Assembly: GCA_000155435.1 (NCBI GenBank) | Contig: DS990262.1 | Span: 830,459-894,458 of the forward strand | DNA length: 64,000 nt | From: Clostridiales bacterium 1_7_47FAA | GTDB lineage: Bacteria; Bacillota; Clostridia; Lachnospirales; Lachnospiraceae | Direction of reading: 5' to 3' | In this document: in pieces, positions 18,210-27,641 of the stretch | How positions within the stretch are numbered: position 1 is the first letter of the stretch | How the letters are laid out: the number at the start of each line of letters is the position of its first letter | Position numbers and translations under genes: made by a program | Notes under the pieces: generated by a model | Databases searched by the model: none | Seen by the model: the letters and a program-made list of their open reading frames with translations, nothing else | Told to the model about the DNA's origin: nothing

Positions 18210-19190
18210 ATGGCAGACAAACAATATGTTTATGCAGTAGCCCGTATCCGTTCCAAAGAATTGTCCCTGCTATCCGGCGCATTTTTAGATCAGCTGACAG
18301 CTGCAAAAGACTACGATGAATGTATCCAGCTTCTCATGGAAAAGGGTTGGGGCGACGACAGCACGGCAAGTGCTGAGGAACTTCTGGCCCTGGAGCGGGA
18401 AAAGACCTGGGGACTGATTTCAGAACTGGTGGAGGACGTGTCCGTATTTGACGTGTTCCTGTACGGCAACGACTACCACAACCTGAAGGCAGCCATCAAG
18501 GAGGCGGTCAAGGCAGAACGCACAGGCCATGACTATCCCGGAATCTACATTGACCAGGGCTCCGTGGATGTGAAGCTGATACGCGACTCCATACAGAACC
18601 GGGAATTCCAGAATCTTCCGGAACCCATGAGGGCACCGGCGGAAGAGGCCTATAAGGCACTTCTCCACACCCAGGACGGACAGCTTTGCGATATCATCAT
18701 CGACAAAGCGGCCCTGGATGCGATTCATCATGCCGGTAAATCATCCGGCAATGAGTTCCTGAAGCTTTATGCGGAGCTGACAGTGGCAGCAGCAGATATA
18801 AAGACAGCGGTGCGGGCATCCCGTACCGGTAAGGACAGGGCATTTTTGGAACAGGCGCTGGCGCCTTGTGATACCTTGGATATAACACGCCTGGCCCAGG
18901 CGGCCATAGAAGGAGTGGATGCCATCGGCATTTACCTGGAATCCACCACCTATGCAGATGCGGTAGAGGAACTGCGCCGCTCACCTTCAGCCTTTGAACG
19001 GTGGTGCGACAATCTGATGATCCGCAAGATCAAGCCCCAGCAGTACAGCCCATTCGGACTTGGACCGCTGGCAGCTTATATTCTGGCGCGTGAGAACGAG
19101 ATCAAGTCAGTTCGGATCGTACTTTCCGGGAAACTCAACCATCTTCCCGAAGAGTCCATCCGGGAAAGGGTAAGGGAGATGTATGTATAA
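18210..19190 (+). CDS. ntpC: V-type ATP synthase subunit C (d-type, central socket)
   Basis: 326 residues, all-helical, with the family pattern of three repeated helical units. It links the central rotor shaft to the K ring. Recognisable segments are YVYAVARIRSKELSLLSG at the N-terminus, VFLYGNDYHNLKAAIK, and PFGLGPLAAYILARENEIK near the C-terminus. GGAGG lies just upstream. Its end overlaps the next gene by 8 bases, indicating translational coupling. Confidence 0.92.
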   Translation: MADKQYVYAVARIRSKELSLLSGAFLDQLTAAKDYDECIQLLMEKGWGDDSTASAEELLALEREKTWGLISELVEDVSVFDVFLYGNDYHNLKAAIKEAVKAERTGHDYPGIYIDQGSVDVKLIRDSIQNREFQNLPEPMRAPAEEAYKALLHTQDGQLCDIIIDKAALDAIHHAGKSSGNEFLKLYAELTVAAADIKTAVRASRTGKDRAFLEQALAPCDTLDITRLAQAAIEGVDAIGIYLESTTYADAVEELRRSPSAFERWCDNLMIRKIKPQQYSPFGLGPLAAYILARENEIKSVRIVLSGKLNHLPEESIRERVREMYV

Positions 19191-19503
19191 GATTGCAGTG
19201 ATGGGTGACCGGGACAGTATCTACGGTTTCGCAGCCCTGGGTCTGGAACCATTTCCCCTGACAGACCCGGTAGTGGCAGGAAAGAAATTAAGGGAACTGG
19301 GAGAAAGCGGATATGCCGTGATTTATATCACGGAAGCCCTTGCGGCCCAGGTTGAACCGGAGATTGACCGCTTCCGTGAAGCTGACCTTCCGGCCATCAT
19401 ACTGATTCCAGGTGTGTCCGGCAATACGGGCAAGGGAATCATGGCAGTGAAGAAGTCAGTAGAGCAGGCAGTTGGCTCTGATATAATATTTAATGGGCAG
19501 TAA
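19183..19503 (+). CDS. ntpG: V-type ATP synthase subunit F (NtpG in E. hirae naming)
   Basis: 106-residue Rossmann-like protein that binds the D subunit in the rotor shaft. It starts KIAVMGDRDSIYGFAALG and keeps the YAVIYITEALAA segment and the IILIPG strand typical of the family. The start overlaps the end of ntpC. It sits, as in E. hirae, between C and A. Confidence 0.92.
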   Translation: MYKIAVMGDRDSIYGFAALGLEPFPLTDPVVAGKKLRELGESGYAVIYITEALAAQVEPEIDRFREADLPAIILIPGVSGNTGKGIMAVKKSVEQAVGSDIIFNGQ

Positions 19504-19527
19504 GCGCTCATGACAAGGAGGTAAAAG

Positions 19528-21303
19528 ATGAGCAAAGGCGTAATTAAAAAAGTAGCAGGTCCGCTGGTTATCGCAGAGGGCATGCGCGACGCCAACATGT
19601 TCGACGTTGTCCGCGTCAGCGACCAGCGTTTGATTGGTGAAATCATAGAGATTCATGGCGACAAGGCTTCGGTCCAGGTTTACGAGGAAACCTCCGGACT
19701 GGGACCAGGGGAGCCGGTGGAATCCACAGGCGTGCCCATGAGCGTTGAGCTGGGGCCTGGCCTGATTGGAAGTATATATGACGGTATCCAGCGTCCGCTG
19801 GATGCCATTATGGAGAAGACAGGCGGCAACCTGTTGAACCGCGGGGTGGAGGTTCCCTCCCTGAAGCGTGAGAAGAAGTGGACCTTTGTGCCTTCAGTGA
19901 ATGTGGGCGACAAGGTGGGCAGCGGCGATATCATCGGTACGGTACAGGAGACGGATGTGGTACAGCAGAAGATCATGATCCCTGTCGGCATCGAAGGCAC
20001 CCTGACCTATATCAGCGGCGGCGAGTACACGGTTACGGATACGGTTGCTGTGGTGACCGATGAGAAGGGACAGGAGCATCCTGTCAGCCTGATGCAGAAA
20101 TGGCCGGTACGTAAGGGCCGTCCTTACCAGAGGAAGCTGTCCCCTGACATGCCCCTTGTAACAGGACAGAGGGTCATCGACTGTCTGTTCCCAATCGCAA
20201 AGGGCGGTGTTGCGGCTGTTCCCGGACCATTCGGTTCAGGTAAGACGGTTGTACAGCACCAGCTTGCAAAGTGGGCTGATGCGGATATCGTGGTTTACAT
20301 CGGCTGCGGCGAGCGCGGCAACGAGATGACGGACGTTCTGAATGAGTTCCCGGAACTGAAGGATCCAAAGACGGGCAAGTCCCTGATGGAGCGTACGGTC
20401 CTGATTGCCAATACCTCGGATATGCCTGTTGCGGCACGTGAGGCGTCCATCTATACAGGTATCACCATTGCCGAGTATTTCCGTGACATGGGTTATTCCG
20501 TGGCCCTGATGGCAGACTCCACATCCCGTTGGGCCGAGGCACTCCGTGAGATGTCGGGCCGTCTGGAGGAAATGCCCGGTGAGGAAGGTTACCCCGCATA
20601 CCTGGGTTCCCGTCTGGCACAGTTCTATGAGCGTGCGGGACGCGTGATTTCCCTGGGCAGTGATAACCGCGAGGGCGCGCTTTCCGTAATCGGGGCGGTA
20701 TCCCCTGCGGGCGGCGATATTTCCGAGCCTGTCACACAGGCAACCCTGCGTATCGTCAAGGTATTCTGGAGCCTGGATGCCGACCTGGCATACAAGAGAC
20801 ATTTCCCGGCCATCAACTGGCTGACCAGTTATTCCCTGTACGTGGACACCATGGAAAAATGGTTCAACGCAGAGGTGGAAAGCGACTGGACCGAGCTTCG
20901 CGCCCGTCTCATGCGCCTGCTCCAGGAAGAGTCTGAGTTAAATGAAATCGTACAGCTGGTTGGTATGGACGCCCTGTCCGCGCCTGACCGCCTGAAACTG
21001 GAGGCAGCCCGTTCCATCCGTGAGGACTTCCTGCACCAGAACGCATTCCATGAGATTGATACCTTTACATCCCTGAAGAAGCAGCACATGATGATGATGC
21101 TTATGATGGCATATTTTGATAAAGCAGGCCAGGCATTAAGCCAGGGCGTGAACATCGAGCGTCTGGTCAACCTTCCGGTGCGTGAGGCTATCGGACGTTT
21201 CAAATACACCGAGGAAGCCGATCTTGACAGCGTTTATGCAGATGTGATCAAGACACTGGAAGCAGAACTGAGCGATGAGCTGAGCAGAAAGGAGGACTTC
21301 TAA
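19528..21303 (+). CDS. ntpA: V-type ATP synthase subunit A (catalytic)
   Basis: 591 residues with the non-homologous insertion that distinguishes V/A-type A subunits from F-type beta. The Walker A motif GPFGSGKTV lies near residues 233-241, the catalytic [11 protein letters not shown] follows, and Walker B is in [29 protein letters not shown] lies 8 bases before the ATG. It forms the hexameric head with subunit B. Confidence 0.97.
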   Translation: MSKGVIKKVAGPLVIAEGMRDANMFDVVRVSDQRLIGEIIEIHGDKASVQVYEETSGLGPGEPVESTGVPMSVELGPGLIGSIYDGIQRPLDAIMEKTGGNLLNRGVEVPSLKREKKWTFVPSVNVGDKVGSGDIIGTVQETDVVQQKIMIPVGIEGTLTYISGGEYTVTDTVAVVTDEKGQEHPVSLMQKWPVRKGRPYQRKLSPDMPLVTGQRVIDCLFPIAKGGVAAVPGPFGSGKTVVQHQLAKWADADIVVYIGCGERGNEMTDVLNEFPELKDPKTGKSLMERTVLIANTSDMPVAAREASIYTGITIAEYFRDMGYSVALMADSTSRWAEALREMSGRLEEMPGEEGYPAYLGSRLAQFYERAGRVISLGSDNREGALSVIGAVSPAGGDISEPVTQATLRIVKVFWSLDADLAYKRHFPAINWLTSYSLYVDTMEKWFNAEVESDWTELRARLMRLLQEESELNEIVQLVGMDALSAPDRLKLEAARSIREDFLHQNAFHEIDTFTSLKKQHMMMMLMMAYFDKAGQALSQGVNIERLVNLPVREAIGRFKYTEEADLDSVYADVIKTLEAELSDELSRKEDF

Positions 21304-22676
21304 TGCCCAAGGAATATAGAACAATTGAAGAGGTAGCAGGTCCTATCATGCTGGTCCGCGGCGTACAGGGTGTAACCTATGACGAGATGGGTGAGATTGA
21401 GCTGGCAAACGGCGAGAAACGCCGCTGCAAGGTCCTGGAGATAGACGGCGGCAACGCCATGGTGCAGCTGTATGAGGCAGCTACCGGCATCAACCTGGAT
21501 TCCAGCAAGGTGCGTTTCTTAGGCCGTACAATGGAACTGGGCGTGTCCGAGGATATGCTCAGCCGTATGTTTGACGGCATGGGCAAGCCCATTGACGGTG
21601 GCCCCGACATCCTGCCTGAAAAGCGTATGGATATCAACGGCCTTCCCATGAATCCGGCAGCCAGAAGCTATCCTGAGGAATTCATCCAGACCGGCGTTTC
21701 TGCCATAGACGGACTGAATACATTGGTCCGCGGACAGAAGCTTCCTATCTTCTCCGCATCCGGACTGCCCCATGCCAACCTGGCAGCACAGATTGCGCGT
21801 CAGGCAAAGGTGCGCGGTACCAGTGAGCCTTTCGCCGTTGTATTCGCGGCCATGGGTATCACCTTCGAGGAGGCAAACTTCTTTATGGAGAGCTTCCGTG
21901 AAACAGGCGCCATCGACAGAAGCGTCATGTTCATCAACCTGGCCAATGACCCTGCGGTTGAGCGTATCGCAACACCGCGTATGGCGCTGACCGCGGCAGA
22001 GTACCTGGCATTTGAGAAGAATATGCACGTGCTGGTCATCCTGACCGATATCACGAACTATGCAGATTCCCTGCGTGAGATTTCCGCTGCGCGTAAGGAA
22101 GTTCCCGGCCGCCGCGGTTATCCGGGATACATGTACACCGACCTGGCTTCCCTGTATGAGAGAGCCGGACGCCAGAAGGGCAAGAACGGATCCATCACCA
22201 TGATCCCGATCCTTACCATGCCTGAGGATGACAAGACCCATCCGATTCCTGACCTTACGGGATACATTACAGAGGGACAGATCATCCTGAGCCGTGACTT
22301 ATACCGCAAGAACGTAACACCGCCAATCGACGTACTTCCTTCCCTTTCACGTCTGAAGGATAAAGGTATCGGCGAAGGCAAGACAAGGGCAGACCATGCC
22401 GATGTCATGAACCAGCTGTTTGCAGCCTATGCCCGTGGTAAGGATGCAAAGGAACTGATGGTAATCCTTGGCGAGGCAGCCCTGACTGACATGGATAAGC
22501 TGTATGCCAAGTTTGCTGATGAGTTTGAAAAAGAATACGTATCCCAGGGCTACTATGCTGACCGTGATATCGAGGAAACCATGGAAATCGGCTGGAAGCT
22601 CCTGCGCATCCTTCCAAGGAGCGAGCTGAAACGTATCAAGGACAAATTCCTTGACCTTTACTACGATGCAAAATAA
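21303..22676 (+). CDS. ntpB: V-type ATP synthase subunit B (non-catalytic)
   Basis: 457 residues, matching the family. The P-loop is degenerate ([16 protein letters not shown], without the GKT), as in regulatory B subunits. Family signatures include [19 protein letters not shown] and [23 protein letters not shown]. The ATG overlaps the TAA of ntpA (TAATG), so translation is coupled one to one with the catalytic subunit. Confidence 0.97.
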   Translation: MPKEYRTIEEVAGPIMLVRGVQGVTYDEMGEIELANGEKRRCKVLEIDGGNAMVQLYEAATGINLDSSKVRFLGRTMELGVSEDMLSRMFDGMGKPIDGGPDILPEKRMDINGLPMNPAARSYPEEFIQTGVSAIDGLNTLVRGQKLPIFSASGLPHANLAAQIARQAKVRGTSEPFAVVFAAMGITFEEANFFMESFRETGAIDRSVMFINLANDPAVERIATPRMALTAAEYLAFEKNMHVLVILTDITNYADSLREISAARKEVPGRRGYPGYMYTDLASLYERAGRQKGKNGSITMIPILTMPEDDKTHPIPDLTGYITEGQIILSRDLYRKNVTPPIDVLPSLSRLKDKGIGEGKTRADHADVMNQLFAAYARGKDAKELMVILGEAALTDMDKLYAKFADEFEKEYVSQGYYADRDIEETMEIGWKLLRILPRSELKRIKDKFLDLYYDAK

Positions 22677-22705
22677 CCAGCAGTCAGAAAGGAAGTTGAC
22701 ATAAC

Positions 22706-23389
22706 ATGGGTGCAAAACATGTGAATCCCACCCGTATGGAGCTTACCCGTCTCAAGAAAAAGCTGGCGACAGCAATCAGGGGACACAAGCTCCTGAAGGA
22801 TAAGCGGGATGAATTGATGCGTCAGTTCCTGGACCTGGTGCGTGAGAACAAAGCCCTTCGTGAGAAGGTAGAGGCAGGCATTGCGGCGGCCAACCAGAAT
22901 TTTGTGCTGGCCCGCTCCGGCATGACAGACGAAGCCCTGAATGTGGCCCTGATGGCTCCCAAGCAGGAGGTTTATCTGGAATCCGAGACAAGGAATGTGA
23001 TGAGTGTGGAGATTCCTGTGTTCAAGTATAAGACCAGGACTTCAGACCCCAATGACATCTATTCCTATGGATTTGCCTTTACCTCCAGCGATCTGGATGA
23101 TGCGGTGAAAAGCCTGGCAGATCTTCTGCCGGATATGCTGCGCCTGGCCGAGTGTGAAAAGTCCTGCCAGCTCATGGCAGCGGAGATTGAAAAGACCCGC
23201 CGCCGTGTTAATGCCCTGGAGCATGTGATGATTCCCGAGACCCAGCAGAATATCCGCTACATCACCATGAAGCTGGATGAAAATGAGCGGAGTTCCCAGA
23301 CAAGGCTTATGAAGGTTAAGGATATGATGCTCGAAGAAGCCCATCACTACAGCGAGAGGGAAGTTGTCCCTGTGGTGGATGAGGTGTGA
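22706..23389 (+). CDS. ntpD: V-type ATP synthase subunit D (central rotor shaft)
   Basis: 227 residues. Two long helices, N-terminal (NPTRMELTRLKKKLATAIRG) and C-terminal (RRVNALEHVMIPETQQNIRY), form the antiparallel coiled coil that rotates inside the A/B head. Last gene of the operon and followed by a terminator. The sequence is typical of bacterial V-type D subunits. Confidence 0.95.
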   Translation: MGAKHVNPTRMELTRLKKKLATAIRGHKLLKDKRDELMRQFLDLVRENKALREKVEAGIAAANQNFVLARSGMTDEALNVALMAPKQEVYLESETRNVMSVEIPVFKYKTRTSDPNDIYSYGFAFTSSDLDDAVKSLADLLPDMLRLAECEKSCQLMAAEIEKTRRRVNALEHVMIPETQQNIRYITMKLDENERSSQTRLMKVKDMMLEEAHHYSEREVVPVVDEV

Positions 23390-23521
23390 CCCGTATACAG
23401 TGAGCAGCGGGGAATCAGTCCGGACGGCTGAGGGACGGCTTCATGAAAGGTTAATAAAACTTTCATAAAAACCCCCGCAATGCCGGGTGGACAGAAGATA
23501 ATAAATATGATAGAGTAAATT

Positions 23522-23565
23522 CCAGGTAATGGTATGAAAGCCATTGCCTGGGATTTATTATTTTC
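23522..23565 (+). terminator. Terminator of the V-ATPase operon
   Basis: CCAGGTAATGG (23522-23532) pairs with CCATTGCCTGG (23541-23551) through one G-U pair, with an 8-base loop. It is followed by GATTTATTATTTTC. Confidence 0.85.
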
Positions 23566-23681
23566 TAAGGAAGCCCGGATGACCGAGCTTTTTTTGTCAC
23601 TGGAAACCACGGATTATGATACCGGAACCAGGATGGACGGATGGAACTGATAACGGTTTGGGATGATGGGAGGAAATGTAG

Positions 23682-24560
23682 ATGAGGAAACCGTATTTTA
23701 GATTGAACAGGAAGTCAGCGGTCAGGATGGGTGCAGTGCTGTCCCTGACCTTATGTATGGCCCTTCAGACAGCGGGGTGCAGTCCTGCGGGCAAGGGCGC
23801 GGAACAGACAACGGCTGCGCAGACGGCCGGGGATGTTGCGGCAGATAAAGACAAGGCAGATGATGCCCAGGGCGCCGGCAAAGCTGCGGCAGATAAAGAC
23901 AAGGCAGATGATGCCCAGGGCGCCGGCAAAGCTGCGGCAGATAAAGACAAGGCAGATGATGCCCAGGGCGCCGGTAAAGCCGCGGCAGATAAGGGGCAGG
24001 CGGGAACAGGCCAGGGCGCGGCGGATAAGGAGCAGGAAGGCGCCGGTGAGGCGGCGGCAGACAAGGCCCAGGCAGACGCTGGTGAGGCGGCAGACAAAGG
24101 TGAGGGAGACAGCGGAATCGAGGCCCAGCCGGGTGTGCCTTTAAAGGCAGGCAATAAGGCGCCTGACTTCACGGCGGAACTGATTGACGGTTCCAGCATC
24201 TCGCTTTCAGACCTGAAAGGAAAGCCGGTCATCATTAATTTCTGGGCGACCTGGTGCGGGCCGTGCGTCAGGGAGATGCCTGCTTTTGAGCGCTTAAAAG
24301 AAGATTTTGGGGATGAGATAGGCATCATTGCGGTGAACTGTGGGGACGATGCTGATACGGTGAAGGATTTTGTGGACGAATACGGATATACCTTCCCGGT
24401 GGTGCTGGATGAAGACTATGAGGTGACCATGCTCTATCCCTCCAATTCCATCCCATACACCGTGGTCCTGGATGCCAATGGCAAGATTACCCATGTATCA
24501 ACCGGCGCATACGACGCAGATACCATGTACGGCAGGTATAAAGAGGCTCTGGGGCTATAA
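23682..24560 (+). CDS. TlpA/ResA-like thioredoxin-fold lipoprotein with repeat linker
   Basis: Signal peptide with lipobox LQTAGC, so Cys33 would be lipidated. Next comes a 100-residue Ala/Lys/Asp/Gly-rich linker containing three near-identical 16-residue repeats (AADKDKADDAQGAGKA) plus degenerate ones. The C-terminal domain (about 150-292) is TlpA-like, with APDFTAELIDG, FWATWCGPCVREMP (Cys192 and Cys195) and the cis-Pro loop NSIPYTVVLD. GGAGG lies 8 bases upstream. It probably catalyses thiol-disulfide exchange on the outer face of the membrane, the linker spanning the cell wall. It starts a three-gene redox operon. Confidence 0.9.
   Translation: MRKPYFRLNRKSAVRMGAVLSLTLCMALQTAGCSPAGKGAEQTTAAQTAGDVAADKDKADDAQGAGKAAADKDKADDAQGAGKAAADKDKADDAQGAGKAAADKGQAGTGQGAADKEQEGAGEAAADKAQADAGEAADKGEGDSGIEAQPGVPLKAGNKAPDFTAELIDGSSISLSDLKGKPVIINFWATWCGPCVREMPAFERLKEDFGDEIGIIAVNCGDDADTVKDFVDEYGYTFPVVLDEDYEVTMLYPSNSIPYTVVLDANGKITHVSTGAYDADTMYGRYKEALGL
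23838..23981 (+). repeat. Three 48-bp in-frame tandem repeats
   Basis: Units 23838-23885, 23886-23933 and 23934-23981. The first two are identical and the third differs by two bases. Each encodes the 16-residue linker unit of the TlpA-like lipoprotein. Near identity at the DNA level suggests recent or ongoing expansion, so copy number may vary between strains. Confidence 0.95.
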
Positions 24561-24601
24561 GGATACAGAGGGAAGACACGTGAAAGGGAGGACTGTCCCA
24601 T

Positions 24602-24751
24602 ATGAGGCATATGACGAGACAGAATCGAATAACGGTCCTGCTCCTTTTTCTGGGAGTTGTATTTCTGTGCGCCGGATTGTACCAGGGCGGATATCAGGAC
24701 ACCCTGCACAAGGCAATCCGGGTGTGTCTGGAGTGCATAGGAATCGGATGA
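24602..24751 (+). CDS. CD1871A-family CXXC-motif small protein
   Basis: 49-residue protein with a single membrane helix (ITVLLLFLGVVFLCAGLYQG) and the C-terminal motif RVCLECIGIG containing CxxC. This pattern is familiar from short 'CD1871A family CXXC motif' proteins of Clostridia, which sit beside thioredoxin-like lipoproteins and NapH-like Fe-S proteins. It lies between exactly these two partners here. The two cysteines, placed just after the helix, could relay electrons across the membrane to the lipoprotein; that is inference. Confidence 0.8.
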   Translation: MRHMTRQNRITVLLLFLGVVFLCAGLYQGGYQDTLHKAIRVCLECIGIG

Positions 24752-24764
24752 AAGGATGAGGACC

Positions 24765-25586
24765 ATGAAAAGGCGGCTGATACAGCTTTGTTCTGCATTA
24801 CTATATAACCTGAACCTGAAGGGATTTGCCCAGGTATCCATCTACCAGGGCAGGGCCAAGGGCCTATGCGTGCCCGGCCTTAACTGCTATTCATGCCCCG
24901 GGGCGGTAGGCTCATGTCCGTTGGGGACGCTTCAGAATTCCCTGGCGGCCTTGGACCGGAAGATGCCCTTTTATATACTGGGGGTGCTGCTGCTCCTTGG
25001 GGTCACGCTGGGAAGGACCATATGCGGTTTCCTGTGTCCTTTTGGGCTTGTGCAGGAGCTGCTCTATAAAATTCCCGTCCCCAAGCTTAAGAAGAACCGG
25101 GTTACCCGGATTTTATCGAAACTGAAATATGTGATCCTGATTGTATTTGTAATACTGCTGCCCATTGTGTTTAAGATGGCCACAAGGCTTCCGGTGCCCG
25201 CGTTCTGCAAATACATATGTCCCGCAGGAACCCTGGAGGGAGGTATCCCCCTGGTGCTCCTGGATGAGTCCCTGGGCAGCCTTGCGGGGGCGCTGTTTTC
25301 CTGGAAAGTGCTTGTGATGGCCGCCATACTTATCAGCGCCTGTTTTATTTACCGAAGCTTCTGCCGTTTCCTCTGTCCCCTTGGGGCGGTTTATTCCCTG
25401 TTTGCCCCGGTGGCAATGCTGGGGGTCAGGATAGATGACGGCGCCTGTACCAGCTGCGGCAGGTGTGTGCGGACCTGTAAGATGGATATTAAGAATGTGG
25501 GGGATATGGAATGTATCCAGTGCGGGGAATGTATGAAGGAATGCGGTGTGGATGCAATCCATTGGAAGAAGCCATTCCGGTCATGA
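24765..25586 (+). CDS. NapH/CcoG-like 4Fe-4S membrane protein
   Basis: Polytopic protein with about five membrane helices and several Cys-rich loops of the NapH type (CYSCPGAVGSCPLG, CGFLCPFG, CKYICPAG, CRFLCPLG). Two classical ferredoxin motifs follow at the C-terminus (CTSCGRCVRTCKMD and CIQCGECMKECGVD). It could pass electrons from cytosolic ferredoxin into or across the membrane. The ATG at 24765 gives better ribosome-site spacing than the ATG at 24756. With the two genes upstream it makes a plausible route from ferredoxin to an external thioredoxin-fold protein. Confidence 0.88.
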   Translation: MKRRLIQLCSALLYNLNLKGFAQVSIYQGRAKGLCVPGLNCYSCPGAVGSCPLGTLQNSLAALDRKMPFYILGVLLLLGVTLGRTICGFLCPFGLVQELLYKIPVPKLKKNRVTRILSKLKYVILIVFVILLPIVFKMATRLPVPAFCKYICPAGTLEGGIPLVLLDESLGSLAGALFSWKVLVMAAILISACFIYRSFCRFLCPLGAVYSLFAPVAMLGVRIDDGACTSCGRCVRTCKMDIKNVGDMECIQCGECMKECGVDAIHWKKPFRS

Positions 25587-25638
25587 GAAGAAATCATTGA
25601 AAGAAAAAATACAAAATAAAAAACTTAGGATGTAAACT

Positions 25639-25701
25639 AAAAAGCTCCTGTGGGGGAAATTGGCGGCAAAAAGCCGTATTTCCCGTATACAGGAGCTTTT
25701 T
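25639..25701. terminator. Bidirectional terminator with nested inner stem
   Basis: AAAAAGCTCCTGT (25639-25651) and its exact complement ACAGGAGCTTTTT (25689-25701). Inside, GGGAAAT and ATTTCCC also pair around a GGC/GCC core. It serves the converging Fe-S gene and ridA gene. Confidence 0.9.
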
Positions 25702-25731
25702 CTTTTTAACCCATGTCCCTGGCTTTCAATC

Positions 25732-26199
25732 TTATTCCACTTCCAGAAGGACTTCGATTTCACATGCAATCCCACCTGGAAGTGCATTGGTACCGATGGC
25801 GGAACGGGCCGGGCAGCCCACTTCCTCGCCGAACAGGTCGACAAGCAGATTGGATGCGCCGTTTACCACCTGGGGCTGCTGGACGAAATCATCTGCGCTG
25901 TTTACAAAACCCAGCACCTTTACAAAACGTTTAATCTTATTGAGGTCGCCGGTTTTGGCCTCAATGTTTGCCAGAAGGTTCAGCATGCAGTTATAGGCAG
26001 CCTTCTGTCCTTCCTCCACCGTAAGGTCCTTTCCTAATTTGCCGACCACGGTGTTGCCGTTCCCTAAGTCCGGACCGCAGCCGGAGCAGTATAAAAGGTT
26101 TGTCCCAAATTCCTGTACTGGTGTATATACACCGCCCTTTGGCGGAGGCGCCGGAAGGGTGATTCCTTTTTCATTTAATCTGTCATATACGTTTGCCAT
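25732..26199 (-). CDS. RidA/YjgF-family protein
   Basis: 155-residue RidA-superfamily protein. The C-terminal half shows the family pattern (FVKVLGFVNSADDFVQQPQV, ARSAIGTNALPGGIACEIEV). The usual catalytic Arg of RidA would sit in the GCPARSAIG segment, where an Arg is present. RidA enzymes hydrolyse reactive enamines and imines released by PLP-dependent dehydratases. Directly upstream, and probably cotranscribed, is such a PLP enzyme. The start at 26199 follows AAAGGA; the longer frame begins at a TTG within that site. Confidence 0.9.
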   Translation of the reverse strand: MANVYDRLNEKGITLPAPPPKGGVYTPVQEFGTNLLYCSGCGPDLGNGNTVVGKLGKDLTVEEGQKAAYNCMLNLLANIEAKTGDLNKIKRFVKVLGFVNSADDFVQQPQVVNGASNLLVDLFGEEVGCPARSAIGTNALPGGIACEIEVLLEVE

Positions 26200-26217
26200 A
26201 GTATTATTTCCTTTCAA

Positions 26218-27342
26218 TCAAATGTTTATTTTACGGTTTCTGGCTGTTACTTCCCAAGTATCAAGGATATGTCCCTTTTCCACAACCGGTACCGATGGAT
26301 ACAGGGCGCTGGTGGGGCAGATATGGGTGGGCACCACGAAAAGTTCATCCCCCACCCTTGGGCACTGGTCTTCGTATCCTGGTTCCATACAGAAGGCCCA
26401 ATGTTCCTCGCTCTGGAACAGTTCCCTGACATGTTCCATCCCGGCAATGACGCCCCGGGTCCCTTCCGGGTCAGAGGCAATTCCCTTATATCCCAGGTCC
26501 AGTGTGAAATGACCCTTCAGCGGACAGCTGATGACCCTGGTCATGACGGCTGCGCCCGGAGTGAATACAAGGTCCGGATACTTCATTGTATATCCATAGT
26601 CGTTGACGAAATAGGTGCCGGGGGAAAGATACACCTCATACCCTGTCCTGGGAAAATCCACATAGCATGGCATGGAGGGGGAACCGCCCAATACCAGGGT
26701 CTTGCAGGAATATCCCTTTTCACACAGGTGACTGCAGATGGTCTTGATCTGGGCAGCGCTGGTGTCTGCTTCCTTCTTGCGCTGGGTAAAGTCGTGTTCG
26801 GTACGGTGGCCGTCATAGCAGTGAAGGCCCATCATGGAGACGCCGTCCATCAAAGCGCAGTCCATGAAGAATGCCTCTGTATCCTTAACAGGCACGCCGG
26901 TGCGGTCCATGCCCAGATTCACATCCACCAGTACATTGGCCCTGAGTCCGGCTTCTGAACATAGCTGTCCAAGGGCGCGTATCTGATCCTCATTGTCACC
27001 CACTGTCCAGAAACAGACCTTGGGATATGCCTGCATCAGTTGGATGAAACGGCTTATATTAGGGCCTACCAGAGGATATGCCACCAGGACATGGCCTGCG
27101 CCGCAGCCGGCGGCCATCTCTGCTTCCGCTATGGTTGCACACTTAAAACGGGTTATGCCGGCTTCCATCTGAAGGCGGACCATCTGGGCCATCTTGTGGG
27201 TCTTTACATGAGGCCACAGATATCCGGGGCCTCCGGCTAAGTCCACTGCCTTCTTAATGTTTTCTTTAATGATGTCCAGGTAGTAGACCAGGGCCGGGGT
27301 GATTACTTCTTTGGATTCTTCAAACTTGTAATGATTATCCAT
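26218..27342 (-). CDS. DSD1/D-threonine-aldolase-family PLP enzyme
   Basis: Alanine-racemase-like TIM barrel of fold-type III, about 374 residues. The PLP lysine is in WPHVKTHK (Lys47). The C-terminal DSD1-type metal site is suggested by VPTHICPTSAL (His and Cys). Family members are D-threonine aldolases, D-serine dehydratases and related D-amino-acid lyases. AAGGAGG lies 5 bases before the ATG at 27342. Next to RidA and, divergently, a D-aminoacylase with KDG kinase and KDPG aldolase, it could be a D-glucosaminate or similar D-amino-acid ammonia-lyase. The exact substrate is not provable here. Confidence 0.87.
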   Translation of the reverse strand: MDNHYKFEESKEVITPALVYYLDIIKENIKKAVDLAGGPGYLWPHVKTHKMAQMVRLQMEAGITRFKCATIAEAEMAAGCGAGHVLVAYPLVGPNISRFIQLMQAYPKVCFWTVGDNEDQIRALGQLCSEAGLRANVLVDVNLGMDRTGVPVKDTEAFFMDCALMDGVSMMGLHCYDGHRTEHDFTQRKKEADTSAAQIKTICSHLCEKGYSCKTLVLGGSPSMPCYVDFPRTGYEVYLSPGTYFVNDYGYTMKYPDLVFTPGAAVMTRVISCPLKGHFTLDLGYKGIASDPEGTRGVIAGMEHVRELFQSEEHWAFCMEPGYEDQCPRVGDELFVVPTHICPTSALYPSVPVVEKGHILDTWEVTARNRKINI

Positions 27343-27395
27343 AACAACCTCCTTCACATCTAAACTCGGCAGAACCAGAAACACTGTTCATTATG

Positions 27396-27424
27396 GTTAT
27401 AACACAAATTGTTGAAGCTTACAA
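27396..27424 (-). promoter_or_regulatory. Promoter of the DSD1-ridA unit
   Basis: On the minus strand TTGTAA (27424-27419), 17 bases, TATAAC (27401-27396). The spacer contains one copy of the ACAAATTGT motif (27404-27412), which is shared with the opposite promoter. Confidence 0.68.
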
Positions 27425-27553
27425 GGCTAAAAATAGAAAAACATGCAAAAAAGTTAGTGATTAACAGAGGATAAAGAAAAAAGTGCACAAAAAAGTTAAA
27501 AAAGATATTGACAATTTGTTTAAAGCTTATTACAATGGATTTAAACAAATTGT
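27404..27553. promoter_or_regulatory. Operator set ACAAATTGT in the divergent promoter region
   Basis: Three copies of the core: ACAAATTGT at 27404-27412, ACAATTTGT (inverse) at 27511-27519 and ACAAATTGT at 27545-27553. The last two form a 14-bp inverted repeat (27511-27524 with 27540-27553) that brackets the -10 box of the symporter promoter. The DauR-like protein encoded just downstream is the likeliest ligand. Confidence 0.72.
27508..27536 (+). promoter_or_regulatory. Promoter of the symporter operon
   Basis: TTGACA (27508-27513), 17 bases, TACAAT (27531-27536), an almost perfect sigma-A promoter. The operator arms overlap its -35 box and its start region, so it is probably strong but repressed without substrate. 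Confidence 0.85.
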
Positions 27554-27641
27554 TGAACCGTTCAAAAATTTGGCAGAATTCAGAAACGGGTTCAGCAATC
27601 CTGTGGAACACTATCCATTTTTAATACTAAGGAGGAAGAGT

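Noticed and set aside
27483-27641. N-terminal extension of the symporter from an upstream start
   Set aside because: It would run through the promoter and operators; the AAGGAGG site and normal family N-terminus are at 27642.
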